From Desulfobacterales bacterium (GTDB lineage Bacteria > Desulfobacterota > Desulfobacteria > Desulfobacterales > UBA11574), in NCBI GenBank assembly GCA_022340885.1, contig JAJDND010000184.1, positions 1 through 34,166 on the forward strand: DNA of 34,166 bases, written 5' to 3'. This document shows positions 27,275 to 34,166 of the stretch, in pieces (the stretch's first letter is position 1; every line of letters begins with the position of its first letter). Made by a program: the position numbers and the translations under genes. Under the pieces are notes generated by a model that was given only the letters and a program-made list of their open reading frames with translations, ran no database searches and was not told the origin of the DNA.

Positions 27275-27898
27275 ATGAAAAGTGGATTCAAAGTGATTCT
27301 TCTTGCGATGATAACGGTGTTCATGATGTCCGGAAGCGGGATTGCTGGAGAAACGGTGAAATTTATCCTGCGCGCAGACCCCGCTTCATTTATGATATCG
27401 CCAGATGTTGACGGATTCTATATCCAGGGCCCGGGGATACGAGATGAAATTGATGGATCTACCGCCTGGACACCGAGTATTGATGCAGGAATAGGATTTA
27501 ACGTCGGAGACTCAGTGCTATTGGACGCGACATTGGGTGTGGGATGGTACTACGGAGGCGAAGCCCTCGAGTCAAGCTTCGTCACGCAAAGACTCTCGGC
27601 CCGTTTCAAACTCGGTAAGACCATGACCTTGGGTGCACAAGCTGGATTGATACAATTTGATAACCTGGATTGGAAGGGGGACTATGCCGGGTCAAATGTA
27701 CAATTCTCCAGCTCTGACGGTTATTTAGCGGGACTATCATTCACTGCAGGCTCGGAAAGAGTGTCATTTTCTCTTTCCGTCGAATATGTCAGTCTCGACG
27801 ACTTCGACGTAACAACAACCGGAGGATGGACACCCAGTAGTAATAGTTTAGACCTTTCGGGAGCTTTGGTCAACATGGGTGTGCTTCTTCGCTTTTAA
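27275..27898 (+). CDS. Predicted small outer-membrane beta-barrel protein
   Basis: A 207-residue exported protein. A signal peptide spans residues 1-24 (positively charged start, hydrophobic core, cleavage near SGIA-GE). The mature part alternates polar and hydrophobic residues in repeated beta-strand patterns (for example SVLLDATLGVGWYYGG, LSARFKLGKTMTLGAQAGLI, VSFSLSVEYVSL) and ends in LLRF; a C-terminal Phe is typical of proteins folded by the BAM complex. AAGGAG precedes the ATG. The predicted fold is an 8-stranded-type barrel resembling OmpW/OmpA-like small porins, but I recognise no family. It stands alone between two copies of the 30-bp repeat. Confidence 0.75.
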   Translation: MKSGFKVILLAMITVFMMSGSGIAGETVKFILRADPASFMISPDVDGFYIQGPGIRDEIDGSTAWTPSIDAGIGFNVGDSVLLDATLGVGWYYGGEALESSFVTQRLSARFKLGKTMTLGAQAGLIQFDNLDWKGDYAGSNVQFSSSDGYLAGLSFTAGSERVSFSLSVEYVSLDDFDVTTTGGWTPSSNSLDLSGALVNMGVLLRF

Positions 27899-28032
27899 CG
27901 TTTTACTGTCCACCATAGATCCGGCTGTCTAAATTAAAAAAGAATGATAGATGTATTGCAGGAAAACCCGTGAGGTTACAATTATATAATGGATGTCGGG
28001 GGGTATAAAATAAATTTACCTGCCGGATTCAT

Positions 28033-28062
28033 CTCACCAAACCGACCCATTGCCGCAACTAT
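28033..28062. repeat. Dispersed 30-bp repeat, copy 2
   Basis: Same orientation as 26876-26905 with one difference (AACTAT here, AATTAT there). The copies are 1157 bp apart and bracket the outer-membrane-protein gene. Confidence 0.85.
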
Positions 28063-28087
28063 CCTCATTCATAAACCAGTTATAATC

Positions 28088-28108
28088 AAAAAAACCGGTA
28101 CGCCGGTT
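28088..28108 (-). terminator. Orphan minus-strand intrinsic terminator candidate
   Basis: AACCGG (28093-28098), TACG, CCGGTT (28103-28108). Read on the minus strand the 6-bp stem is followed by a run of T. No annotated minus-strand gene ends here, so it may close an unannotated transcript or block antisense reading. Confidence 0.4.
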
Positions 28109-28270
28109 AAATCTCATACCACAACATATTGATTCCTCCTGCCTTAATCCAAGCTGAACAATGTGGCCTTATCCGAGTATGATACTCATAACATATAGCA
28201 TCACATGAAGAGTTCCCACATTCCGTACCAGTTCTCTCTATCTTGTTTTTATGTAAAGTAAGAAAAATAT

Positions 28271-28298
28271 TAAAGAAAAACTGTCGAATTTACGATAA
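28271..28298 (+). promoter_or_regulatory. Possible sigma28 (FliA)-type promoter
   Basis: TAAAGAAA (28271-28278), 12 bp, TACGATAA (28291-28298), compared with the consensus TAAAGTTT-N11-GCCGATAA. The match is partial and the spacer is one base long. It would fit a c-di-GMP gene, but the call is weak. Confidence 0.22.
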
Positions 28299-28324
28299 AG
28301 ATAAAAAGGAGGGGAAAAACGATT

Positions 28325-28372
28325 ATGTCGTCTGACAGCCTTTTGGCCCTGGCGAAGCGTATCCCGATTTGA
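28325..28372 (+). CDS. Possible 15-residue leader frame before the GGDEF gene
   Basis: GGAGGGG at 28308-28314 precedes the ATG at 28325 by ten bases; the frame encodes MSSDSLLALAKRIPI and stops. The +1 frame stays open further to a stop at about 28420, so this may be the frameshifted remnant of a slightly longer gene, or a leader peptide. It is the best ribosome site in the region, better than that of the large gene downstream. Confidence 0.3.
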   Translation: MSSDSLLALAKRIPI

Positions 28373-28461
28373 AAGAGGGGATTTTTTCGAAATTGAGGAT
28401 ACCGCCGAACTGAATGTATAAGAGAATCAACCTATTCGGAAAGATAGAATTCTAAAATATT

Positions 28462-31400
28462 ATGGGACAAAAAGAACTCTTTTATTTTCTTGAAAATATA
28501 GACAGAGATCCTTCTAAGCTGATTTTTGAAGATGAGCTTACAGGCTTATATAATCGCCGTTTTTTTCTAAACTACTTGAAGCATGAGGTGCCGTGGGATA
28601 TTCCGGAGAGCAGGCCAACTTCATTGCTAATGATGGACCTGGATTATTTCAAGGAGATCAATGATACTTATGGTCATGACGTAGGCGATAAAGTGCTCAT
28701 TTGGGTGGGCAGGATGGCCAGAAAAATCTGTGGAGATAAAGGAATGGTCATTCGTTACGGGGGTGATGAGTTTATGATTCTCATGCCGAGTACTGATAAG
28801 GAGGAGGCAATTCGGGTCGGCGAGCAACTTATCCAACAACCCCATAAAGAACCCTTTTGCTTAAGCGAAGTGGGAGGTGATATTCATATCACCTTGAGTA
28901 TAGGGGTTGCTTCAGTCCCCGATGATGCGACGGACAGTAAATCTCTCATCCAAAAAGTAGACACTGCCCTTTATCATGCCAAGAGGTTTGGTAGAGATCA
29001 AATCTCCAGTGCAGATCAAGTTGACCTTCAAGGCGTGTTTCCTAAGGCAGCTCTCCATCAATTGGACAACGCAAAAATCATCGGCCGCAGGACCCAGCTC
29101 TTCAAGATCGCCGAAGCTCTAAAAAAATTTGGTCAACGTCAAAACCAGTTTCTCATCGTCGAGGGAGCCGACGGCATGGGCAAAAGCGAATTCTTGGGAG
29201 CGATTCAACAGAGTCTATCTAATAACAAAATATGGCAAATTTCGGTAAGCGCGGCGCCCCAAGAGATGTTTCGTCCCTATTATATAATGACCAATATTCT
29301 TCATGAGATGCTCAAACAGCAACCCGACAAAGGCAAAGAGATCTTAGAGAATATGAGCCCCAAAGAGGCCAACTATCTTTCTTACATATTACATCAAGCC
29401 AAAAAACCTGAAGACATTTCTCCTCAAGAAGATGGCAAGACTCTGCGTGAACATATTTTTAACACTATAGTTTATTTTTTCCTCACACTTTTAGATTCTA
29501 AACCGTTAGTTCTTCTTATAGATGACCTTCATTTTTGCGACAAAGCTACGCTTATCCTTATTCGAAAGCTCCTGCTTGGACGGGAAATTCCATTTTTTAT
29601 CTGTGGAACCGCAACAGATATCCGTCTGGATAAAGTCCAGGGAGAATTAACCCCACTGGAACAGTTCCTTGGCGCTTTTAGCCAGGAACTGAGTATCAGC
29701 AGAACTAAGCTAACCCCGCTGACCGCTGAAGATATCGCTGATTATTTTCAAAAAATCTTCCCAAATGTCATGTTACCTGAAAATTTTGAGGAAGTCCTGG
29801 CCAAGGCAACCCAAGGCAACCCTTTATTTATTAGCGGAATTCTTCGGAAACTGGTACTGGATGAGAAAATCACCCTGGATGGTCAGAAGTGGGTTGTCCA
29901 ACCTTTAGAGGATGGATATCTACCTAAATCCCTTGAAGAGGTTGTCAGTCAGAAAATCGCCGCTATAGATAAAGAGGGACGGCAATTACTCGACCATGCC
30001 GCCACATTGGGTGAAAATATCTCGCTAAGCGTGCTTGCCGGCAGCTCCGAAAGTATTGAATCCAAGGTGCTGGAATTTGTTGATCAAGCGGTAGTTCAAG
30101 GGTTAATCAGTGTAAGGTCTCTTATAAACGATGAAACCATTCATTTTCTCAGCAGGCGCGTTTTGGATATTATCTATGGAAATATCCAGGAGGATCAAAA
30201 ACAGGAATTGCATGAGCGGATCGGCACGTATCAGGAAGTCCTTCATTTTCAGCACCTGCTCCCATCGGCTAGTACAATAGCTTACCATTTTCAGCTTTCG
30301 GCCAATCGTGATAAGGCTCGAATATACCGAGAATCACAAGAGAAGTACAACGACAAAATATTCAACTTGCTGGAGGCGTTGCATTACACGGAAGGGGATT
30401 TGGACAATGCGGACCAGGAGGGGGATATCCCCCTGGATCCTGCCAGCATGTCCCAAATTCCTGGGGTTATTCATGCGCTTCTTACCGCAGTACGTAACAC
30501 CCAGCTTTACCCACCTGGAAGCAGGGCTGTTGTCAGTCCCACCGAGCGGCTTAAAGAAAATATTTTCAAAATACTAATAGACAACCAACGCCTTAACATT
30601 ACCCAAACAGATAAAACCCTGATGGTTAACGGAGAGGCGGCGGATTTCACTGGTTTCAAACCCATTGCCGATGCCTTCGTAAAATTTTTAAGTCGGCTGG
30701 AGCTGGCGGGCATTACTTTTTCTAGAGGTCTTAAAGAAAAAGAGTTAACCATGATGATAGAGTCGTTCAGTCGGATCAACATGAAAGTAGTAGATCCGAA
30801 TTTCTGGCATCATTTGTCAAAAGAACGGCGATTATTCCATATCGATCTCAACCAAGTGCGTTACACCGATATTGGCCGGAGGGAGGAAGGGGTTGAAGAT
30901 CAAATAATATCGGACGAAAATGGCATAACCGATTCTATGCCCGATTTCTCCCAATTGTTTGCTAATGACGCCCAACGGCTGGATGAACAGGAGTTGGAGC
31001 AACTTACAAAAGTGATACGGTGTCTGCTTACTTCGGCCAGCAACATCAAACTATACCCGCCAGAAAGTAAGATTATCATCCGTTCGATAGAAGATCTTAA
31101 AAAGGCTCTGGACAACATTTTGATCAGACGGGATTCCTTTGCTCTGGCAAGAATCGATGAAGGGCTTTTGGTTAATGGTATGAAGATAGACACCACGGAC
31201 TTTAAAGCTATAGCTGAAAGTTTCATTGATCTTATGACGAGAATTGGACTCAATAGTCTCACCTTTTTAAAGCATACCTCAACTCAAGATCTGACAACCT
31301 TTATTTCAGCACTCGGTAAATATGCGGACAAAGAGCTGAATGGAGAGTTTTGGCGGAATTATTCCAGGGACCAAAAAACATCCAGCATCGTTCTTGATCA

Positions 31401-32778
31401 ACATTTTTATGGGATTCTTGAGGATACAATTGCAACCGGTTCCGGTCAGATAGGCCATATCGGGGAAAAAGTTATAGAGACGAAAGCAGATCTTTCATCA
31501 CAGATTGCTTTGAGACAAAAAGAGAAGGAAGCGGAATTAGAAGCGCCTTTGGATGATGATAGGGTTCAGCTTACAGAAGGTTTCCTCATATCAGTAGAAA
31601 AGCAACTGAACGATCTTTTTCTTAAAGGTGAAGAAAAAAAGTCCTATCAATTACTCGAACAGCTGTTTCAAAACTTTACAGAGCAGACACTTCAGATTCG
31701 CATAAAAATAATCAATATCTGTCTAAATTTACTTAAAAATTTGGCTCATACATCTCAATCTTGGGTGGTGAAACAGATAACAGATCCATTAAAGATTGTC
31801 TTAAAGAAGGATAAACATCCCGATTTTCTCAAAGAAATAAGTGTATTGTTGACGGAAACCACCGCTAATCTCATTCGATTTGGTGAATATCAATGCGTCA
31901 CTCAATTTTACGCGCATTTTGCTCAGCATCTTCAGGAGCTCAAAGAAAGTAAAGACTATCAGACCCGGAACCTTAAGATAGCCTTAATCCAAGAATTGAA
32001 TGAAGAAACCCAGGAAATTTTATTGGGAGATCTGAAATCTCAAGATACTTTAAGGCAGAAGCACGCTACACGACTTCTGAGCATTATAGGGTTGGCAGCC
32101 TTGCAGTTTCTTATTTCGGTCATCAAAAAGGAAGATGATCTCAGGCTGAGACAGATTGCCTCTCATTTACTTAAAAACCTTGGGTCTGAAGCAGCTGAGT
32201 CAATCAAACGGGAATTGGTACTTGCCGGTTTTGCCGAAGAGCGTTTTCGAATCTTGGAGGTTGTCGATATCATAACCAGAGATATAAAGACAGAATTGGC
32301 CTATGCGCTCAGTGACGAGAGCTCTAAAGTGAGGAATGCAGCTTTTCGTCTCATGGAACGTATGAACGATGAAGTGTTGACGTCACTTCTGTTGGATTAT
32401 GCCATCCACGAAAATTCGAGCATTGCAATGGCCGCCATCAAATCCTTGGGGAGACTCAAGCCCAAGGGTTCAATAGAGCTTCTTTCTTCTTTGATTAATT
32501 CAGCTAAAGATGCAAAGCGTCTGATTGCTTGCTGCAGGGCTCTCGGTCAGATAGCGGACCCGGCTGGAATTGAACCACTTGCCAAATTAATGGTCCCCGG
32601 AAGTTTTTTTACATCCCGTAAAAGAAAGAATCCCCTGGTTCGCGCCACCGCGGCTTTCGCTCTTGCGCAGATATCGCATCCCCGGGTGGCCGAAGTGTTT
32701 TTTCTTTATCAGGAAGACCGTGATCCAAGAGTTCGACAATCCGCCCGAGACTATTTGAAAACAGTCAATATAACATGA
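28462..32778 (+). CDS. GGDEF diguanylate cyclase / STAND-type NTPase / HEAT-repeat protein
   Basis: A 1438-residue cytoplasmic signalling protein. Residues about 20-190 are a GGDEF domain with DELTGLYNRR and an intact active site, YGGDEF at 99-104, so c-di-GMP synthesis is expected. The RxxD inhibitory site normally just before it is absent. Residues about 210-520 are an AAA/STAND-class NTPase: Walker A GADGMGKS at 235-242, Walker B LLIDD ending at D354-D355, and the GNPLF signature at 452-456 seen in MalT-type STAND proteins. A helical, winged-helix-like region follows. Residues about 665-810 and 847-992 are two copies of one module (QLYPPGS at Y683 and KLYPPES at Y865; FW at 781-782 and 963-964), exactly 182 residues apart. 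Residues about 1190-1438 are HEAT-like repeats. The layout of effector, nucleotide switch and repeat sensor is that of NLR-like proteins. The ribosome site is weak; an in-frame stop just upstream excludes a longer start from the previous frame. Confidence 0.85.
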   Translation: MGQKELFYFLENIDRDPSKLIFEDELTGLYNRRFFLNYLKHEVPWDIPESRPTSLLMMDLDYFKEINDTYGHDVGDKVLIWVGRMARKICGDKGMVIRYGGDEFMILMPSTDKEEAIRVGEQLIQQPHKEPFCLSEVGGDIHITLSIGVASVPDDATDSKSLIQKVDTALYHAKRFGRDQISSADQVDLQGVFPKAALHQLDNAKIIGRRTQLFKIAEALKKFGQRQNQFLIVEGADGMGKSEFLGAIQQSLSNNKIWQISVSAAPQEMFRPYYIMTNILHEMLKQQPDKGKEILENMSPKEANYLSYILHQAKKPEDISPQEDGKTLREHIFNTIVYFFLTLLDSKPLVLLIDDLHFCDKATLILIRKLLLGREIPFFICGTATDIRLDKVQGELTPLEQFLGAFSQELSISRTKLTPLTAEDIADYFQKIFPNVMLPENFEEVLAKATQGNPLFISGILRKLVLDEKITLDGQKWVVQPLEDGYLPKSLEEVVSQKIAAIDKEGRQLLDHAATLGENISLSVLAGSSESIESKVLEFVDQAVVQGLISVRSLINDETIHFLSRRVLDIIYGNIQEDQKQELHERIGTYQEVLHFQHLLPSASTIAYHFQLSANRDKARIYRESQEKYNDKIFNLLEALHYTEGDLDNADQEGDIPLDPASMSQIPGVIHALLTAVRNTQLYPPGSRAVVSPTERLKENIFKILIDNQRLNITQTDKTLMVNGEAADFTGFKPIADAFVKFLSRLELAGITFSRGLKEKELTMMIESFSRINMKVVDPNFWHHLSKERRLFHIDLNQVRYTDIGRREEGVEDQIISDENGITDSMPDFSQLFANDAQRLDEQELEQLTKVIRCLLTSASNIKLYPPESKIIIRSIEDLKKALDNILIRRDSFALARIDEGLLVNGMKIDTTDFKAIAESFIDLMTRIGLNSLTFLKHTSTQDLTTFISALGKYADKELNGEFWRNYSRDQKTSSIVLDQHFYGILEDTIATGSGQIGHIGEKVIETKADLSSQIALRQKEKEAELEAPLDDDRVQLTEGFLISVEKQLNDLFLKGEEKKSYQLLEQLFQNFTEQTLQIRIKIINICLNLLKNLAHTSQSWVVKQITDPLKIVLKKDKHPDFLKEISVLLTETTANLIRFGEYQCVTQFYAHFAQHLQELKESKDYQTRNLKIALIQELNEETQEILLGDLKSQDTLRQKHATRLLSIIGLAALQFLISVIKKEDDLRLRQIASHLLKNLGSEAAESIKRELVLAGFAEERFRILEVVDIITRDIKTELAYALSDESSKVRNAAFRLMERMNDEVLTSLLLDYAIHENSSIAMAAIKSLGRLKPKGSIELLSSLINSAKDAKRLIACCRALGQIADPAGIEPLAKLMVPGSFFTSRKRKNPLVRATAAFALAQISHPRVAEVFFLYQEDRDPRVRQSARDYLKTVNIT

Positions 32779-32935
32779 GCAATGTGGGGACAGAATGGGG
32801 ATAAAAATGACCCAATCACCAGGTTGAAGATCATTTATGTTAACGAACCTGCCTTTTCTCTACACAACCTCAAAATACAATTGTCATCGAAAATAGCCAT
32901 GTCCACATATCAGAATGAATTTTAAAAACGAAAAG

Positions 32936-32961
32936 GGCAAACTCCTAAAAATGGATTTGCC
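32936..32961 (-). terminator. Terminator candidate for the minus-strand gene at 33062-33556
   Basis: GGCAAA (32936-32941) with TTTGCC (32956-32961), plus an inner TCC/GGA pair with one bulged base and a 7-nt loop. On the minus strand it is followed by T-rich sequence; on the plus strand it is not. It lies about 100 nt past the stop of the minus-strand gene. Confidence 0.4.
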
Positions 32962-33061
32962 ATTATTGAAAAAACGATATCACCGCTGAAAAATATAGAA
33001 TCAGTGATGATGCTATATATTGTGTCGTATGTTCATTTCCCTAATTTTCATATCCTGCTAA

Positions 33062-33556
33062 TTACTTTCCGATTGAAAAAAAGAAACAATTGCTGGTCCC
33101 AGGTTCGTAAAATCTGAACATTAAATGTGCATTTTCACGGTAATATGTGCCATGCTGGTACAGCTTCGGGTGTTGTTTCGCGTACCGATCCCATTGCTCC
33201 CAAGATCTCCAATGGCCGGTATAGTCGTATTGATGTCCCTTATAATCGTATTTCACGTAATGACGATGTTTGTCATAAGGGCGTTCTCTGTACCCACGAT
33301 ACTTGTTGTAATCTGAACGTTTTTCGTAGTTGCGGCGACTCTGTTCCTTGTAATGTTTACGATTTTTTCGCTCCATTTCCTCCTGGTGTTTTTGATATTC
33401 CTTGTCCCCTTTTTTCTGCCATTCTTTGTGTTTGTCATTCCCCTTGTACCCATTGTCAGCAAATGCCTGTGTAGTTGTAAGAACGAAAAACCCGAAAAGA
33501 AAAGCAGCTATGACAGTGAAAACAATTATCGAAAATGCGCAACGTTTTTCTCCCAT
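33062..33556 (-). CDS. Secreted Lys/Tyr/His/Arg-rich protein of unknown function
   Basis: A 164-residue protein with a signal peptide (residues 1-33, cleavage after TTTQAFA). The mature N-terminal half is extremely charged and Lys-, Tyr-, Arg-, Glu- and His-rich (DKHKEWQKKG, KEYQKHQEEMERKNRKHY). The C-terminal half is aromatic-rich and contains a compact element around WRSWEQWDRYAKQHPKLYQHG before a short tail with one Cys. On the minus strand GGAGG lies a few bases before the ATG at 33556, a strong start. The composition suggests periplasmic binding to metal, haem, nucleic acid or acidic polymer, but I recognise no family. It faces the GGDEF gene tail to tail. Confidence 0.75.
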   Translation of the reverse strand: MGEKRCAFSIIVFTVIAAFLFGFFVLTTTQAFADNGYKGNDKHKEWQKKGDKEYQKHQEEMERKNRKHYKEQSRRNYEKRSDYNKYRGYRERPYDKHRHYVKYDYKGHQYDYTGHWRSWEQWDRYAKQHPKLYQHGTYYRENAHLMFRFYEPGTSNCFFFSIGK

Positions 33557-33815
33557 GGTTATTCCTCCAGAGTTAGTGTTTTCTGAATTAGATGTTTATA
33601 TACCATAATAAGTTTACATTTAATTTAAAGAAACACATCAAAACTCAAGTCTGTTTCCCATAGTCGAATGCAGCCTAATACCGCTCTTTCTTTATTGCGT
33701 GCATAAACCTTCATGTTACGTAAAATTAAAGAGGCATTTCTGCCCCTGTCAATTCAAAAATTACCTAAGATTTCAGCATCTGACAAACTCTTCCCAATGG
33801 AAGCCGAGTTGGATC

Positions 33816-34166
33816 TTACTTATGACTTTTAACAAAGGAAAAGACGTGCGTAAATCCAAGAATATCTGTTATCAGTAATATGATAAATACGATCAATGCT
33901 GCACCAATTAACGCACCTACCGCATCACCCCCTGCCGGCAGTTGATCCATTCTCGATGCAACATTTTCAATTTCTTCATCGGTAAGGCTGTCTACACGCG
34001 CCTTTGCTTCTTCAGGATTAATACCCCAGTCCACCAGATGGTTGTGCACTTCAGAACGATCGAGAAACATTTTAATACGATTGCGTGAGAGATCATGTTG
34101 GGTTTGTTTGAGAATTTCAACGGTACCAACCATTGTTGCACGGGCTGGAGCTGAAATAATACTTAA
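33816..34166 (-). CDS. PA2779-family membrane protein, 5' end outside the window
   Basis: An open frame that runs to the window edge; the apparent ATG at 34133 is internal. The eleven codons beyond it read LSIISAPARAT, the end of a signal peptide with an A-R-A cleavage site, so the true start lies just past 34166. The mature part has a helical region with WGINPEEAKARVDSLTDEE and DQLPAGGDAVGALIGAAL, then a C-terminal membrane span (ALIVFIILLITDILGF) and a short tail. This is the pattern of the PA2779 family (DUF6627). In other bacteria these genes are often followed by a PA2778-type C39-like cysteine peptidase gene; none follows here within the window. Function is unknown. Confidence 0.85.
   Translation of the reverse strand, partial: LSIISAPARATMVGTVEILKQTQHDLSRNRIKMFLDRSEVHNHLVDWGINPEEAKARVDSLTDEEIENVASRMDQLPAGGDAVGALIGAALIVFIILLITDILGFTHVFSFVKSHK

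Larger units (their letters stand above)
27899..28461. other. Gene-poor region upstream of the GGDEF protein
   Basis: A 563-bp A+T-rich gap. It contains the second 30-bp repeat (28033-28062), a hairpin oriented as a minus-strand terminator (28088-28108), a possible sigma28-type promoter (28271-28298), and a short frame with a strong ribosome site (28325-28372). The GGDEF gene itself has only a weak GGAAAG far upstream of its ATG. Confidence 0.45.

Noticed and set aside
32783-32812. G-rich GTGGGGACAG-type sequence after the GGDEF gene, similar to REP-like elements
   Set aside because: Only one copy is seen in the window and no hairpin or Y1 transposase gene accompanies it.

Overview
The window reads as a chromosome segment of an anaerobic Desulfobacterota (deltaproteobacterial) sulfate reducer. 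Two diagnostic blocks support this: a complete CODH/acetyl-CoA synthase operon of the Wood-Ljungdahl pathway, and a four-gene set matching the Qrc menaquinone reductase of sulfate reducers. All genes up to 32.8 kb are on the + strand; the last two are on the - strand. I saw no rRNA, tRNA, CRISPR array or intact insertion sequence.

Layout. (1) 28-2513: a PilZ protein and a CoA-transferase-like/GNAT fusion that lacks the usual catalytic glutamate. (2) 2514-11505: a regulated leader, then acsD-cooS-acsB-acsC-acsE (corrinoid protein small subunit, CO dehydrogenase, acetyl-CoA synthase, corrinoid protein large subunit, methyltransferase), closed by a strong intrinsic terminator. AcsD carries a long Lys/Ala/Glu tail. 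Two cistron gaps contain perfect inverted repeats. (3) 11574-17123: a promoter, a very large PPDK-like phosphotransfer protein without the PEP/pyruvate barrel, and a long divergent GAPDH, probably co-transcribed. (4) 17324-23026: a promoter, qrcABCD, an unlisted 52-residue membrane protein, and a terminator. (5) 23044-26817: murA abutting comEC. (6) 26818-28461: gene-poor DNA with a short outer-membrane-type gene flanked by two copies of a 30-bp repeat. (7) 28462-32778: a 1438-residue GGDEF / STAND-type NTPase / duplicated module / HEAT-repeat protein. (8) 33062-34166, - strand: a secreted Lys/Tyr/His-rich protein and the 3' part of a PA2779-family gene that runs off the window.

How they work together. 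The acs operon interconverts methyl groups plus CO/CO2 and acetyl-CoA, either oxidising acetate or fixing CO2. Qrc takes electrons from periplasmic hydrogenases and formate dehydrogenases through cytochrome c3 and passes them to menaquinone for sulfate respiration. The PPDK-like and GAPDH genes suggest a link to carbon flow from C3 compounds, but the substrate of the PPDK-like protein is unknown. The least explained items are the GGDEF-STAND-HEAT protein, the PPDK-like protein, the AcsD tail, the CoA-transferase/GNAT fusion and the 52-residue protein behind qrcD.
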